From NCBI GenBank assembly GCA_963556255.1, contig OY744605.1:35568896-35632895 (forward strand): a stretch of 64,000 nucleotides of DNA, in the 5' to 3' direction. Position numbers and translations under genes: made by a program. Shown piece by piece: positions 37,301 to 49,622 of the stretch. The notes beneath the pieces are model-generated. The model was not told where the DNA came from. It searched no databases and worked only from the letters and a program-made list of their open reading frames with translations. The stretch is from Allolobophora icterica. Taxonomy: Eukaryota > Annelida > Clitellata > Crassiclitellata > Lumbricidae. Numbering within the stretch: the stretch's first letter is position 1; every line of letters starts with the position of its first letter.

Positions 37301-37605
37301 TTATCCCAGCAGGATCAATATTTGTTGTACCCTAGAGCAGAGGTGGCGAACCTTTTTTAAGGTGCGTGCCAAAAGGACTTTATTTTAACACCATTCTAAA
37401 ACGATCTTTGAAATAACGTCTTTAATTCATTTCAATGCTACGCTTTGTTAACTAACACCTATATGAGAAAACTAATTATATACTGTGCTAAAGGGGCACG
37501 CGACTGTAATTTTAAAAACGACGTAGCAGCATTTTGGCATGCACCTTAAAAAAGGTTCGCCACCTCTGCTCTAGGGTACAACAAATATTGATCCTGCTGG
37601 GATAA
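37301..37605. mobile_element. Fold-back element with hAT-like core ends (305 bp)
   Basis: The left arm, 37301 to about 37370 (TTATCCCAGCAGGATCAATA onwards), is repeated inverted at about 37536-37605 with one or two differences. The inner part begins CAGAGGTGGCGAACC, a typical hAT terminus, at 37338, with its partner GGTTCGCCACCTCTG ending at 37568. The outer 37 bp, including CCCTAGAG, are themselves inverted copies of each other. So they are not a direct target duplication. The non-arm centre is about 165 bp of AT-rich DNA and is non-coding. Confidence 0.9.
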
Positions 37606-38201
37606 TCCTAACACACTGCGGATTAAAATATGCCTCATTCCAACCATACCAGACAATTTTTCAGCATACCTACTGTGGGCAACAATGCCTACAGAAAATC
37701 ATATATTCCAGCTATCCAGGACATCTAACTAGGAGCACCTAATAAACAAATGAAAAAGGTCAACATATTGCACTGGATGCTGAACTCATATTAATGTCAA
37801 AACAAACAGTAAACATTTATAAATATGAGATCGACAAATGAGACATCAGTTGTGTCATCTAAGTTTTCTTAAACTTGGCATTTAAGAATAGGTGGTCTGT
37901 CCAATCTCAACAACTTGTCTTCCATTAACTGTGTACCTGCTGTTGTATTCCCTTACAGCTCAGTTCACCAGAGGGCACCAGTTGAACATCAATGTTTCAA
38001 TATCTTCCTGAACGTGAGCAGAGGAACCAAAAGACTATCAAGTCAAGTGCCCACTTCTCTGATAGATTATTTTGCTATCACAATATAACATGATAGGAGA
38101 AATGAGCTTAAGATGCTTTTCAAGGATCACCTTCAACAGCTTCTTAGAAGGCACTGTAAATAAAATATCCAAATATACTGAATATTAATCGAGACCACCT
38201 G
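37606..38201. other. No recognisable feature
   Basis: A GGCACTGTAAATAAA string at about 38151-38165 vaguely resembles a LINE 3' end but nothing upstream supports it. Confidence 0.45.
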
Positions 38202-38360
38202 TAGTCATCTGGTGGCTAAGCAACGACTTCCTCAACACTTCATCTCTGCAACATGGGTTTGAATCCTGGGCTCATCATGTGTGTTGTAATCTCCGAGGCC
38301 ACCTGTTTCTACCTTGTTAAGGTCTTAAATCCAACTCACAAAAGCACAATCTTGAGTCAT
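38202..38360 (+). mobile_element. tRNA-like SINE
   Basis: A-box-like TAGTCATCTGG at 38202-38212 (10 of 11) and B box GGTTTGAATCC at 38256-38266 (10 of 11). The B box is embedded in ATGGGTTTGAATCCTGGGCTC, as in many SINE heads. The body to about 38360 is unassigned. Confidence 0.65.
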
Positions 38361-38887
38361 TTACAGCTAAGATGATTAAGGTCTTGAAAGGGAAGAAGGA
38401 GAACCACAGTTTCCAACAGTCAGTCACCCGACCTCAGAATTAATCACTTTACACTGGCTCAGGCATTATATGAGTGTGCCATGTCTAATGTTTATACAAG
38501 ATTCAATTATAATATTGTATGCAGACCAACAGTGTATTCCCTTTACATTTTATATTTACATCTCAGTGAAAGGGATGTAGAACATTATATATCATATATA
38601 CATACTCGTTATTACATACATACAGATAATCATATATATATGATCATATATATATATCCATAGGGGTAATGTGTATTTATGTATCATAATTGTCATGGTA
38701 AGAGGAGTTAGCACGGCCAGCATACTGTTCCCTGCTATTATTACAGGCCAGACAGAGAATAAATAAATGAATGTTCCTGGGAGTCATTAGAAAGGGTCAT
38801 AATTTCCTCTAGGGTGCTGTGGTTTTAAACAGCTTTTTAGAGTCAGAGAAATAGAGAAGGGAGGTCAGCCACTCCATTATAAAATGG

Positions 38888-38998
38888 TAAGGAACTCCAT
38901 GACAGAGCAAGGTAAGTCAAGGTACAGAACTCCATGATAGACCAAGGTAAGACAAGATAAGGAACTCCATAATAGAGCAAGGTAAGTCAAGGTAATTT
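38888..38998. repeat. 35-bp tandem repeat, three copies
   Basis: Copies of GGAACTCCATGACAGAGCAA followed by GGTAAGTCAAGGTAA start at 38891, 38926 and 38961. They differ by a few substitutions. Confidence 0.9.
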
Positions 38999-40629
38999 TC
39001 TTGAAGTGCTTGTGACTTCAACTCTTCTGAAGTGCACTGCATTGTTTCCCTCATGACTAGAATCGAAGGCAAAAACCATACAGATAAAGAGCCCTAAAGA
39101 CATAAAACAGCACAATATATCAGATGATAAGACATATACAGTGTCATGCAAAGATATATCACAGAAGTGAGCAAGGTAGGATATATCACAGGATCAGGAT
39201 ACATCACAAAATATCAAGACCACAAAGCAGCCCAACACGTTACCCACAACAAAACTTAACCCCACAGGGCTCCAGTCATTTCTGTCATATATAGGGATAC
39301 ACATTCACTCCAGGCAATTCTAAACCATCTGCACTTGATGAACTTTAACCCAGCTGCTAGGCTCCCTCTGAAGGGCAAGTATATATCACCGGGGTCAGGC
39401 ACACACGTGAGCCACGCAAGCAAGTCAGAGGGTAAAGGTCAATTAAGCAACCTTCATAAATAGGGACATAACATTGTGCAATGTAATGGATCAAGACTAT
39501 AAGAGGTTTCGTGTGTCTCCTATGGGTGGTTAAGCAGGGTTTAATTTCTGAATCTATAAAATTTGTGACAGTCAGGGCACCAGGCACCGGTCTGGTGCCA
39601 GCCTAGTAGAAGTATTAATAAACTCTTATGACGCACTTGCACAAACACGTGAACACAGAACCGGACCACCGGTTTCCTTCCAGATCAGCTTTCTAAATAG
39701 AGAACCTGGCAGACAGAATTAATGAGTCAGACACAACCTTGGCTTTCTGGCATGAAAAATCAGAAAAGGATACTCATGCAAATTAAGTCGGTAGACAGTA
39801 TCAATCATTCACGAATATTATGTCTAAATTATCCCACGAATAAATGCAAAACAGATCAGTTCAAGCAGTTCTAGTACAACTGCAAAGTTCTGAAACAATA
39901 AAACATAGGCAAAATGTAAAGCTCTGCTCTAAGCGGTAAGCTAAATCCATTCATAGGTGCCATAGCATAGATCTGCTATCTAAAGTCTAAAAATGCGCTA
40001 ACAACTGACATTATTGTAAAGCATCCGAGAACTAATCCAGAGACATTGCAAAATGATAAAAGTTAAAACAGTGGGCATAGATGAAATGGACGAAATCAAA
40101 CGTCCTTGATATGGGGCCAATGTATCACAGGACTAGCCATTTATATCCCAGCCTATGTCAGTACCAAATCATACTGTTTGGTGACAGCATCCATGGTCTG
40201 AACCCTGGTACGTGCAAGAGTTAATTCTCGGCAAGTAAACTACATAACTACAGCCACCGATTTTCTGGACTGCTCTGTTGGTCGTGTGCATCTGAGAATC
40301 ACTGACCACACAAAGGACAATTTAAGAATGAGGTATAAGTGATTCCAACAAATACTGTCTTAGATTCACGTGACTTATGATGAAAAATGGCCGTTTGCTG
40401 CCTCTTGTTCTTCAAAATCATGTTTTCTCCTAACGACTGCATGACTACAGATCTGCTTTGGCAACTACGTGGGCTACTTTTTCCAATTATTAAAATATTG
40501 TTTCCATATCAGATTTTGCTATCAGGATATCAAGATACTTTAAAACAAAATTCACCACATTATATTGTGTCTGACAAACAAAAGTAGGTTGAGTCTTCAC
40601 TGAGGACGGGACCTGGTAGCACACTGCCT
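38999..40629. other. No supported gene
   Basis: AT-rich, with ATATATCACA words repeated at about 39100-39220. The minus frame at 39357-39587 lacks a recognisable domain. Confidence 0.45.
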
Positions 40630-42200
40630 GGACAGTGCCTATGAAGGTTAAGGTTGACTTCTCATTCTTTTTAACCTACCTGCTGCAACTGATACCCTTG
40701 ATCCTAACATATACCCCCACCATCTTCACCAATGGACTGGTCTTTCTGGTACTGCCCTTAGATGGTTCACATCTCACCCCCCTCCACCCCTACCCCACCC
40801 CACTCAATCAGTTCATATTAATCAACACCCCTCAGCGACAACCGCCTTGACCTGCAGTGTTTCACAGTGTTCTCTACTGTGTCTGCCAGGTTTACACTGT
40901 ATACCACTTCACTTGGTTCACTACTTACTGATAGCTCTCTAAACTACAATTTTTATGTAGATGATACCCAGTTATTCCTTTCATTTGACAACTACTCCAG
41001 ACTCTCCAACTATTAGCATCTGTTTTCATTGCTGTGCAGTCCTGGGTGGCCATTCATAACCTTCTTCTAATTTCTTCTAAGACACAATTCCTTTTCCATG
41101 GCACAAGTCACACTTTCGCAATCTTTAGTGGCTCAAGTCTGCTCAACTGGGCAAACTTCTAACTGACCGTACTGAGAGTGTAAATAGCTTAGGCATAAAT
41201 TTTGACTTTACCATATATGAAAATCATTTCAGTTTAACATGTACAAGATATTCACTGAATCAGATCCTCATGGCTCAAACTGTCTTAGCTTCACTAGATA
41301 ATGCTCTGGTGTCCAACTGACATGGCTATTGCAACTCACTACTTATTGGTATAATAAAAACAGATTGACACAAACTACATGTGGTTCAAAATTCTCTTGC
41401 TGTAACAAAAATCCTTAAGTATCAGCATATAACTCCCATATTGCAGTTTTTGCACTGACTGCCCATTGAGCCATGAATCCAGTTTAAGGTCAGCCCAAAG
41501 TACTACATTTAAAGCAGCCGTCCTGACCTTGTTCCACACTCCGTCCTCATACTAACAACTACTGCATTCCATCCACAGATGCTTTGACACTCGCTGTGCC
41601 CCACAACTGAACAGTGCTGAACTCTCAGGCCTTCTCAGTAGCTGGTCTAAAGCTTTGGAATTCATTGACCAATATAGGCCTAAACTTTAACAAAGACTTT
41701 CCTGTTTTAACCAGCTTACCCACCGTGCTTACCCACCGTAGCCTGATTTTAGGTTTTCATGACCTATCGGTTTTCAATTAGGCGCTCCAATGGATTAAGA
41801 TGGATTACTTAAGGCCACCACTGACCCCAACGGATTAAGATGGATTACTTAAGGCCACCACTGACCCCAACGGATTAAGATGGATTACTCAAGACCACCA
41901 CTGACCCCAACGGATTAAGATGGATTACTTAAGACCACCACTGACCCCAACGGATTAAGATGGATTACTTAAGGCCACCACTGACCCCAACGGATTAAGA
42001 TGGATTACTTAAGACCACCACTGACCCCAACGGATTAAGATGGATTACTTAAGGCCACCACTGACCCCAACGGATTAAGATGGATTACTTAAGGCCACCA
42101 CTGACCGATGTTTTGTGCATTATGATTAGAGCAGAACAGCCTCTGTGCTGAGAGCGCCTCTGAATAGTTATTCTGCGAGAGGCGTTCTATAAATTTATAG
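40630..42200 (+). pseudogene. L2-like LINE relic, reverse transcriptase to 3' end
   Basis: Frame by frame the plus strand gives a degraded motif A region with GLSGTALRWFTSHL (about 40735-40775), then the catalytic box YNFYVDDTQLFLSFD around 40945-40985 (Val replaces Ala in YADD). Further on come the LLIGI-like, LHWLPIEP (about 41454-41475), RPDLVPHSVL and AFSVAGLKLWNSLT (about 41630-41665) blocks. Many stops and frameshifts are present. The 3' end carries the inverted pair CGCCTC (42155-42160) / GAGGCG (42179-42184) just ahead of TTCTATAAAT, the usual hairpin-plus-TATAAAT terminus of L2 elements. A minisatellite has expanded between the coding end and this terminus. Confidence 0.88.
41791..42106. 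repeat. 40-bp minisatellite, eight copies, inside a LINE 3' region
   Basis: Unit begins CGGATTAAGATGGATTACTT and continues AAGGCCACCACTGACCCCAA. Copies start every 40 bases from 41791. They differ only at two positions (AAGGCC/AAGACC, ACTT/ACTC) plus the first base pair of copy one, so the expansion is recent or homogenised. Confidence 0.97.
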
Positions 42201-42295
42201 ATACCATACAATACAACAGAAGTCATTAGGTTGATTGGATTATGTTAGATTAGATTAATTTACACTAGATTAGATTAAGACTAGATTGATTTTTC

Positions 42296-42787
42296 AAAGG
42301 TGTCTAATAAATCAGCCTAATAAAGGAGCCTAATAAATAAATCAGCCTAATAAAAGTGCCTAGTAAATAAATCAGCCCAATAAAGGTGCGTAATAAATAA
42401 ATCAGCCTAATAAAGGTGCCTAGTAAATAAATCAGCCTAATAAAGGTGCCTAATAACTAAATCAGCCTAATAAAGGTCCCTAATAAACAAATCAGCCTAA
42501 TACAAGTGCCTAATAAATAAATCAGCCTAATAAAGGTGCCCAATAAATAAATCAGACTAATAAAGGTGCCTAGTAAATAAATCAGCCCAATAAAGGTGCG
42601 TAATAAATAAATCAGCCTAATAAAGGTGCCTAATAAATAAATCAGCCTAAAAAAGGTGCCTAATACATAAATCAGCACAACAGAGGTGTCTAATAAATAA
42701 ATCAGCCTAATAAAGGTGTCTAATAAATAAATCAGCCCAACAAAGGTGCCTAATAAATAAATCAGCCTAATAAAGGTGCCTAATAAA
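42296..42787. repeat. 30-bp minisatellite, about 16 copies
   Basis: Unit is close to TAATAAATAAATCAGCC followed by TAATAAAGGTGCC. Because 30 is divisible by three, the minus strand stays open as a 10-residue repeat (G-T-F-I-R-L-I-Y-L-L) in a 155-codon frame that should not be taken for a protein. The block with CCTAGTAAATAAATCAGCCC then GTGCGTAA occurs at about 42358 and again about 210 bases later, showing that seven units were duplicated together. Confidence 0.97.
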
Positions 42788-44069
42788 TGTCCCATTGTGT
42801 TCTGCATCTTCATTCTCATTCTACAGACCTGGGTTTGCATATAGAGATTTAATGAATGCACATGAGACCTTTGAAGGACAAATGCTAACTCAACTGGCCA
42901 AGCAGAAGGCTCCACAAAAGACATAAATCAGACAGACTAGTTGAGTACATTATCCCTTCAACTGACCAGCTGGCCATGGCTTTGGTTGCCTATTTGCATA
43001 GTACATGAGCCCAGACTAAAGACCATGGACATTGTACCAGAGTTACACTGACCTGACTCTTAAATCTTACCCCAACCACCCCGCCCCCCAACCACCCCCA
43101 CCGCTCAGATAAATCATTTGACTGAATATTCACCTGAAAACTTAAGTACTGTTGATGATATAATACTCTATCGAAGCGGTTAAGCTGATGTCCGTGTGCT
43201 TTACTGACTGGGATATTATTAATTAAACCCTTCTCTTAGGAATGAAGGACCATTGAAGACAGAATGTGGTCCACTTACATAATGAAGGCCATTGTCCCAT
43301 CACATAACCATTCAAATCTAACATCAGCAACATCAAAAGAACAAGACAACGTTAATTAATATATAATAGGATAACAAATGCCTTACATAAATTCTTGGTT
43401 ACAAAATTGCATCATCAAAAGAAGACGATCGAAAAAAGTATTTACAACATAATGTAATGTCATGTCATGAAATGTAATGTTTTGCAGTGTGATGGAATGA
43501 AAAGACATGCGACATGAGTTGTCACATAATGTATTGTAAAACTGGACACTGCTTCTGAGAAATTGCAATCTTACTGTTAGCTGGAAATCAGTTCTAGATG
43601 TGATTCTTAGGCTTTAATGACAACCCACTGTCTCCATGTTTAATTACAGTCTGTTGCAAGAACAGAGCCTGTTCACCAGCTCAAATATGTGTACTACCTT
43701 ACTTCATTCAAGTTCAATAAAGCCTTACTTATTATTCAGCAGCCTTGCATATGTGCCAGTGTATCCTATAGTAAGCAACCAATGAAAACCTATGTGTGTT
43801 ATCAAAGTGCCTCAATTCCAAGCTAATGGATCCTATAGAAATAAAAGAAATCACTAAATAACAGTTCTTTCTGACTTTCTCTCTGCATCCAGTGATTTAC
43901 GATATCACAACAATTGCAATTGAACATGGAAATTTATCTAACAAATTCAGTGTTTCTATTTCTCTTTCTAGTCAAACTCTGCCCCAACCTTGAGCTATGT
44001 CCTTGCACTCTCTTTGCACTCCATCCCTGCCATTTTAAAACCCCAATTCTTACTTTGACCCATCCATTA
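42788..44069. other. No recognisable feature
   Basis: Contains C-rich patches at about 43070-43105 and a AATGTAATGTCATG patch at 43451-43480; no gene or repeat end. Confidence 0.5.
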
Positions 44070-44077
44070 GTTTTAAA

Positions 44078-44992
44078 TAGTGCTGTCGATTAATCGCCGT
44101 TAACGCCCGTGATTAACGCATAATTTTTAACTACGATTAATATTTTTAACGCCGATTAATATTTTTAACGCAGTCACATAATAGCCTTGCAAATAATTCG
44201 AGTTTGGACGTTTAAGCCGCGTTTCTTCACCATGCCGGGTCTCAACCACTCTTGGCAAGACTAGTCAAGAAGTATCTGTCTTCACCAGCTACAACTGTAC
44301 GGTACCCTGTGAAAGATTGTTTTCCTTATCGGGACACATAGTTAATCAGAAAAGAGCATCGCTTGATCCGAGCAATGTGAACAAGCTATAGTTTGCCTAA
44401 GTAATTGGCTTCACTTAAAAGAGTGAACTCTTAAATTAAGATGAAATCCAGTTAAAGACTTTATGAATGCAAGGTTAAATAACTGAATTTTCTTGAAAGG
44501 ATAAACTCTTAGAATAAGACGTACCGGGCAAGCTTAAATCATTTAAAAAGATTGTTTTACCGTGTAGATTTGTAGACAATACTTAAGGCATCAAATTGAG
44601 ACTTTAAAGATGATGAAGATTAAACTCTTCAAGTCAGATGTAATCCATTTTAAAAGACCAGAGCTATTACTATGTAGATTTGTAGTGGAATCATGATTGA
44701 AGCATTAACAACTTGTATATTTTTGTTTTATGATGATTATTTTGAATTTGGTGAATGTTGAATGAGACTTTAAGTCATTGAGACTTAAAAGATACTGATT
44801 TAAAAGTGTGATTTCAGATCTTTAGAAGATTAGAAGATTAGAAAAACTGAGCCCATGCTGAAGAATACAAGTACTTGTAGTAATTAACAAAGAATTTTAT
44901 TAAAGTGCGATTAATTTGCAGTTAACTTGCGATTAAAATTTTTAATCGATCGATTAACTTCGATTAAAAATTTTAATCGAGGGGCAGCACTA
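44078..44992. mobile_element. hAT-type element (915 bp) with transposase remnant
   Basis: Flanked by the perfect 8-bp duplication gttttaaa at 44070-44077 and 44993-45000. The termini TAGTGCTGTCGATTAATCG and the GATTAA...GGGGCAGCACTA right end are an imperfect inverted repeat. GATTAA(T/C)G motifs recur near both ends (44088-44160; 44908-44980), as in the hAT group with this terminus. It retains the end of a transposase gene (44233-44391) and otherwise AT-rich DNA with internally repeated TTAAA...ATTTGTAG segments. Confidence 0.93.
44233..44391 (+). pseudogene. hAT transposase, C-terminal dimerisation domain remnant
   Basis: A plus frame to the TAG at 44389-44391 reads SQEVSVFTSYNCTVPCERLF and on into SLSGHIVNQKRASLDPSNVNKL. 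The core CERLFSLSGHIVNQKRASL is the hAT C-terminal (dimerisation) domain signature: (P/S)xERxFSxxGxIxxxxRxxLxPxxxxxL. Only about 50 codons remain. The DDE catalytic part and any BED zinc finger have been deleted, so the element is non-autonomous. Orientation shows that the element's coding strand is plus. Confidence 0.9.
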
Positions 44993-45000
44993 GTTTTAAA

Positions 45001-45334
45001 GGCAGCCTGATGAGTTACCCACAATGTTTTGAGTAAGGGTTACCTACACAAATATTTGTTCATAAATATTCCTGGGAAAGCAAAAAAGTAACAGCAAACA
45101 ACAGAAGCTCCAAAATTCCATAGTAAGTAAGAAAGTTATAAAATGACAAAAAATCGTACACAATTATGCTCAACCAAAAAGTATTGCTGACTTTAAACAA
45201 GGCCATAAAAATTTAGATGGTATAAAATGGTTGCCAACATTCTTCACGACTAAACTAAAACTAGGTGAACAAATGTTGAAGGCAGAGGAAGAAGAGCAGT
45301 CCCTTAAGCTAGTTCTGAGGCAGCCATGGGTATG
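45001..45334. other. No recognisable feature
   Basis: AT-rich spacer between the hAT element and a SINE. Confidence 0.5.
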
Positions 45335-45582
45335 AAGTGTTAGCGACTTCACTTTCTTAGCCTTGGCATATGAGGGTGGGTGGCCAGTCCTCTCCCTCGC
45401 CATCTCATCATCCCACTGACAGAGTACGGTCAGTATACTCATCATAGCTGAGTTGGCTAGGGGTGCAGGTGGAGCAGAAATCTCATACCAAATTTCTGCC
45501 CTGGCGAGGATTTGAACCCCGAACCTCTCGATTGACAGTCCAGCACGCTAACCACTACACTAACGAGCACCCCGCAGTCATC
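45335..45582 (-). mobile_element. tRNA-Asp-like SINE, copy 3 (best preserved)
   Basis: On the minus strand the head reads TAGTGTAGTGGTTAGCG (perfect A box), GGACTGTCAATCGAGAGG (a GTC anticodon position, Asp-like) and GGTTCAAATCC (B box, 10 of 11). The body holds GCCAGGGCAGAAATTTGGT, CTGACCGTACTCTGTCAGTG, GATGAGATGGCGAGGGAGAG and GGCTAAGAAAGTGAAGTCGC, ending with TAACACTTCATACC. Length about 245 bp. The two other copies (12770-13025, 26405-26640) share this body. Confidence 0.93.
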
Positions 45583-47640
45583 AAATTCTTGATGAAAACA
45601 AAGAGTACAGCAGTAAAATATTTCTTGCAAAGTCAAGCACAGCTTCTTCTGCCTCCCACTTGTAAACTTCTGGATCCACCAGTGGATACGGATAAATCGG
45701 TAAATTATACGATGCAATAAATGGGTGATTAATACCTTATTGAATTTTCCCTGTGTCTATACAATACTGCACCGGAGAGAACAAAGCCAATAAAGCTATC
45801 ATATGGAATTTTCACTTGAACTGTTGTTCTCTGTTCTTTATCTTTAGCTTTCACCTTATTACACCAGTCCAGAGAAATATAATCTACCTGGCCAGTCCAG
45901 TTCATATGAACCTGCACTGGCTTCTGTCCTCTGCAGGAAGACCTGCCTCTGATCAGCTGATTCTCAATTGCTCCAGCCAGAGTACCTGACCCGAATTGTA
46001 GATGACTTCCTCTGACTGAAAAACGAGTTTCATCTGCCAGTCGACCGATGAGTGTTAGGTCTGTCAAGGTCACCAGATGCCCATCCAAGCAATTACCGTG
46101 TAGAGCTCTCATGGTGGCTGTTTATGTGGTCATTTAATTGGCACGACTATATATACTTTCGGATGAATTCATAAAATGCCCGATGCAGCTTCTTTCCACC
46201 ACTGCCCCTGGACTTATATCTACAACATACTAGCTTCCGGTAAACTCATCAATCAAATCCTGTCATCAGCTGGAAGCAGGTTTCTTTCCGTTAAGGTCTC
46301 AAGGAGGAGGCATGGTATGGTTCCCAATGGGTGGAAGAACTCCCTTTTGCAGACTGTGTGAGATGGAGCCAGCTCACAAGAGCTCATCGCCCTCATCAAT
46401 ATGTCAGGTGCCTTACCATTAAACAATCTGATAATTTTAGTTCCTCTCATGGAGCCTCTAAAATGAATTGGGAAATCCAAATCATTTATCTTCATGGCCT
46501 CTTTCTAGATCTAACCTTTGACCCGGCCAAGGCAAAGATTCATGAACAATAAAATACCCGGATGCTGCACACATGACCCACTCTTTCAGATCATTCTGAT
46601 TAGATTAGTTGTTGTTGTTACAACTACTACTATCATCATTATTGTTCTCATCACTAGATTAGTTGTTATTGTTATTTTTACATCTACTATTACCATCATT
46701 GATATCATCATAATTATCAACGAACAATTATATTTCAACTCTAACTTTCTATTACCAACCCATTGTTAAAGTCAACAGTTAAAATGCATATCTATCATTA
46801 TGTATTTGCAAAATTATTTGGCAGCAAACTAACAACTCAACTAATTCCCACTGTGTTTGCCAAAACATCTTTTCCTTCAGTGAATGGCTGTGAACATCCG
46901 CTGTCATGCAGGGCTCTTATCTGTGATGACTTGTCAACAGATGTGCAAAATAAATAAGCAAGTAATGAATGGTCTCACTTTAAATATAAAAAATGATCAG
47001 CCTTACAAGCCAGCTGAGAGACAACAATAGGTATGGGTACTTTTCCTCAATTGAATATGGCATTAAAATCCTATCCAAATATCCTGGCTAGGAGTCATAC
47101 TCCAGACCATAGTCTCTACTTAATGTTATCATTATTAAAATTAGATCTACATACTTAAGGTAAATATTTATGTTCAAAGATGAAAAGTTAGTCAATGGTG
47201 GAAGTCATAAAATCAGACCATGTCCTTGAGGCCATTATCCTGACAACTGCCAGCAAAACCATTGTGAAACTTAGAACAACTGCACTGTACACTCTACACT
47301 ACAGTAGGCAAATTCTCCTAATTGCCAATTAACGGCTCTGATTTTGTCAAATTACAAAGTCCATGCTATTTCACTATCCTATCACTCTGGTACTTGAAAA
47401 CTTATGACTTAAAAGTTCTGCTGGTTACTTGACAAGTTTAAACTAGGATATTGGAGCTTCCTTGTGTGGTGCTAATTCTAAGAATCTCTCCCAAGGCACC
47501 GATTCATAGTCTTGTATATGCTTCAATTAAATGTCCTCTTCATATGTCCTCTTTTCCTTCTTCTTTCCAGTGTTGTCACCTTACATCTTTCCCCTTCCTT
47601 CTTCAAACGTCAGATCTTACACCAAAAATCATTTTCATTG
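45583..47640. other. No supported gene; opposed frames noted
   Basis: A 127-codon minus frame (45729-46112) overlaps a 78-codon plus frame and lacks any domain I know. At 46600-46730 there are GTT/ATC-rich microsatellite patches with GATTAGTTGTT repeated. The stretch at 47440-47640 is unique sequence into which the next hAT element inserted. Confidence 0.4.
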
Positions 47641-47648
47641 CTCACCTG

Positions 47649-47829
47649 CAGTGGGGGCGCCAGGATTTCAGGTTTGGGGGGGGGGCTGAAGCCCTAAGCT
47701 CTTCCCTTTCTCCCTTCCTCCTTTGTAAGCAGTGCAAAGCTTCAGAGGTTTCCAGCGTTTTGTTTTGGGGGCTGAGCCACAGTTTGGAGGGGCTAAGCAC
47801 CCCCTAGCCCACCCCTGGCGCCGCCACTG
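47649..47829. mobile_element. Non-autonomous hAT-type element (181 bp)
   Basis: Ends CAGTGGGGGCGCCAGG and CCTGGCGCCGCCACTG are a 16-bp inverted repeat with one mismatch. The perfect 8-bp duplication ctcacctg lies at 47641-47648 and 47830-47837. GGGGGCTGA and GGGGGCT blocks recur inside. No coding capacity. It is the shortest element of this type here. Confidence 0.95.
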
Positions 47830-47837
47830 CTCACCTG

Positions 47838-49569
<1,732 letters not shown>

Positions 49570-49622
49570 CAGTAAGTATAAGTAAGTAAATAAGTAAGCA
49601 TAAGTAAGTAAATAAGTAAGTA
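49570..49622. repeat. (AAGT)n short tandem repeat
   Basis: Mixed AAGT/AAAT units organised as two copies of a roughly 24-base pattern. Confidence 0.85.

Noticed and set aside
41791..42106. Regular 40-bp array considered as a satellite or CRISPR
   Set aside because: No spacers, only eight copies, and it lies inside a LINE 3' region.
42296..42787. CRISPR-like regular array
   Set aside because: The 30-bp units are contiguous with no spacers, and the surroundings are animal transposons; it is a minisatellite.
42457..42924. 155-codon minus-strand frame with hydrophobic decapeptide repeats
   Set aside because: The frame is a by-product of a 30-bp tandem repeat and has no non-repeat coding region of note.
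45729..46112. 127-codon minus-strand frame
   Set aside because: No domain, an opposing frame of comparable quality, and no splice or promoter evidence.
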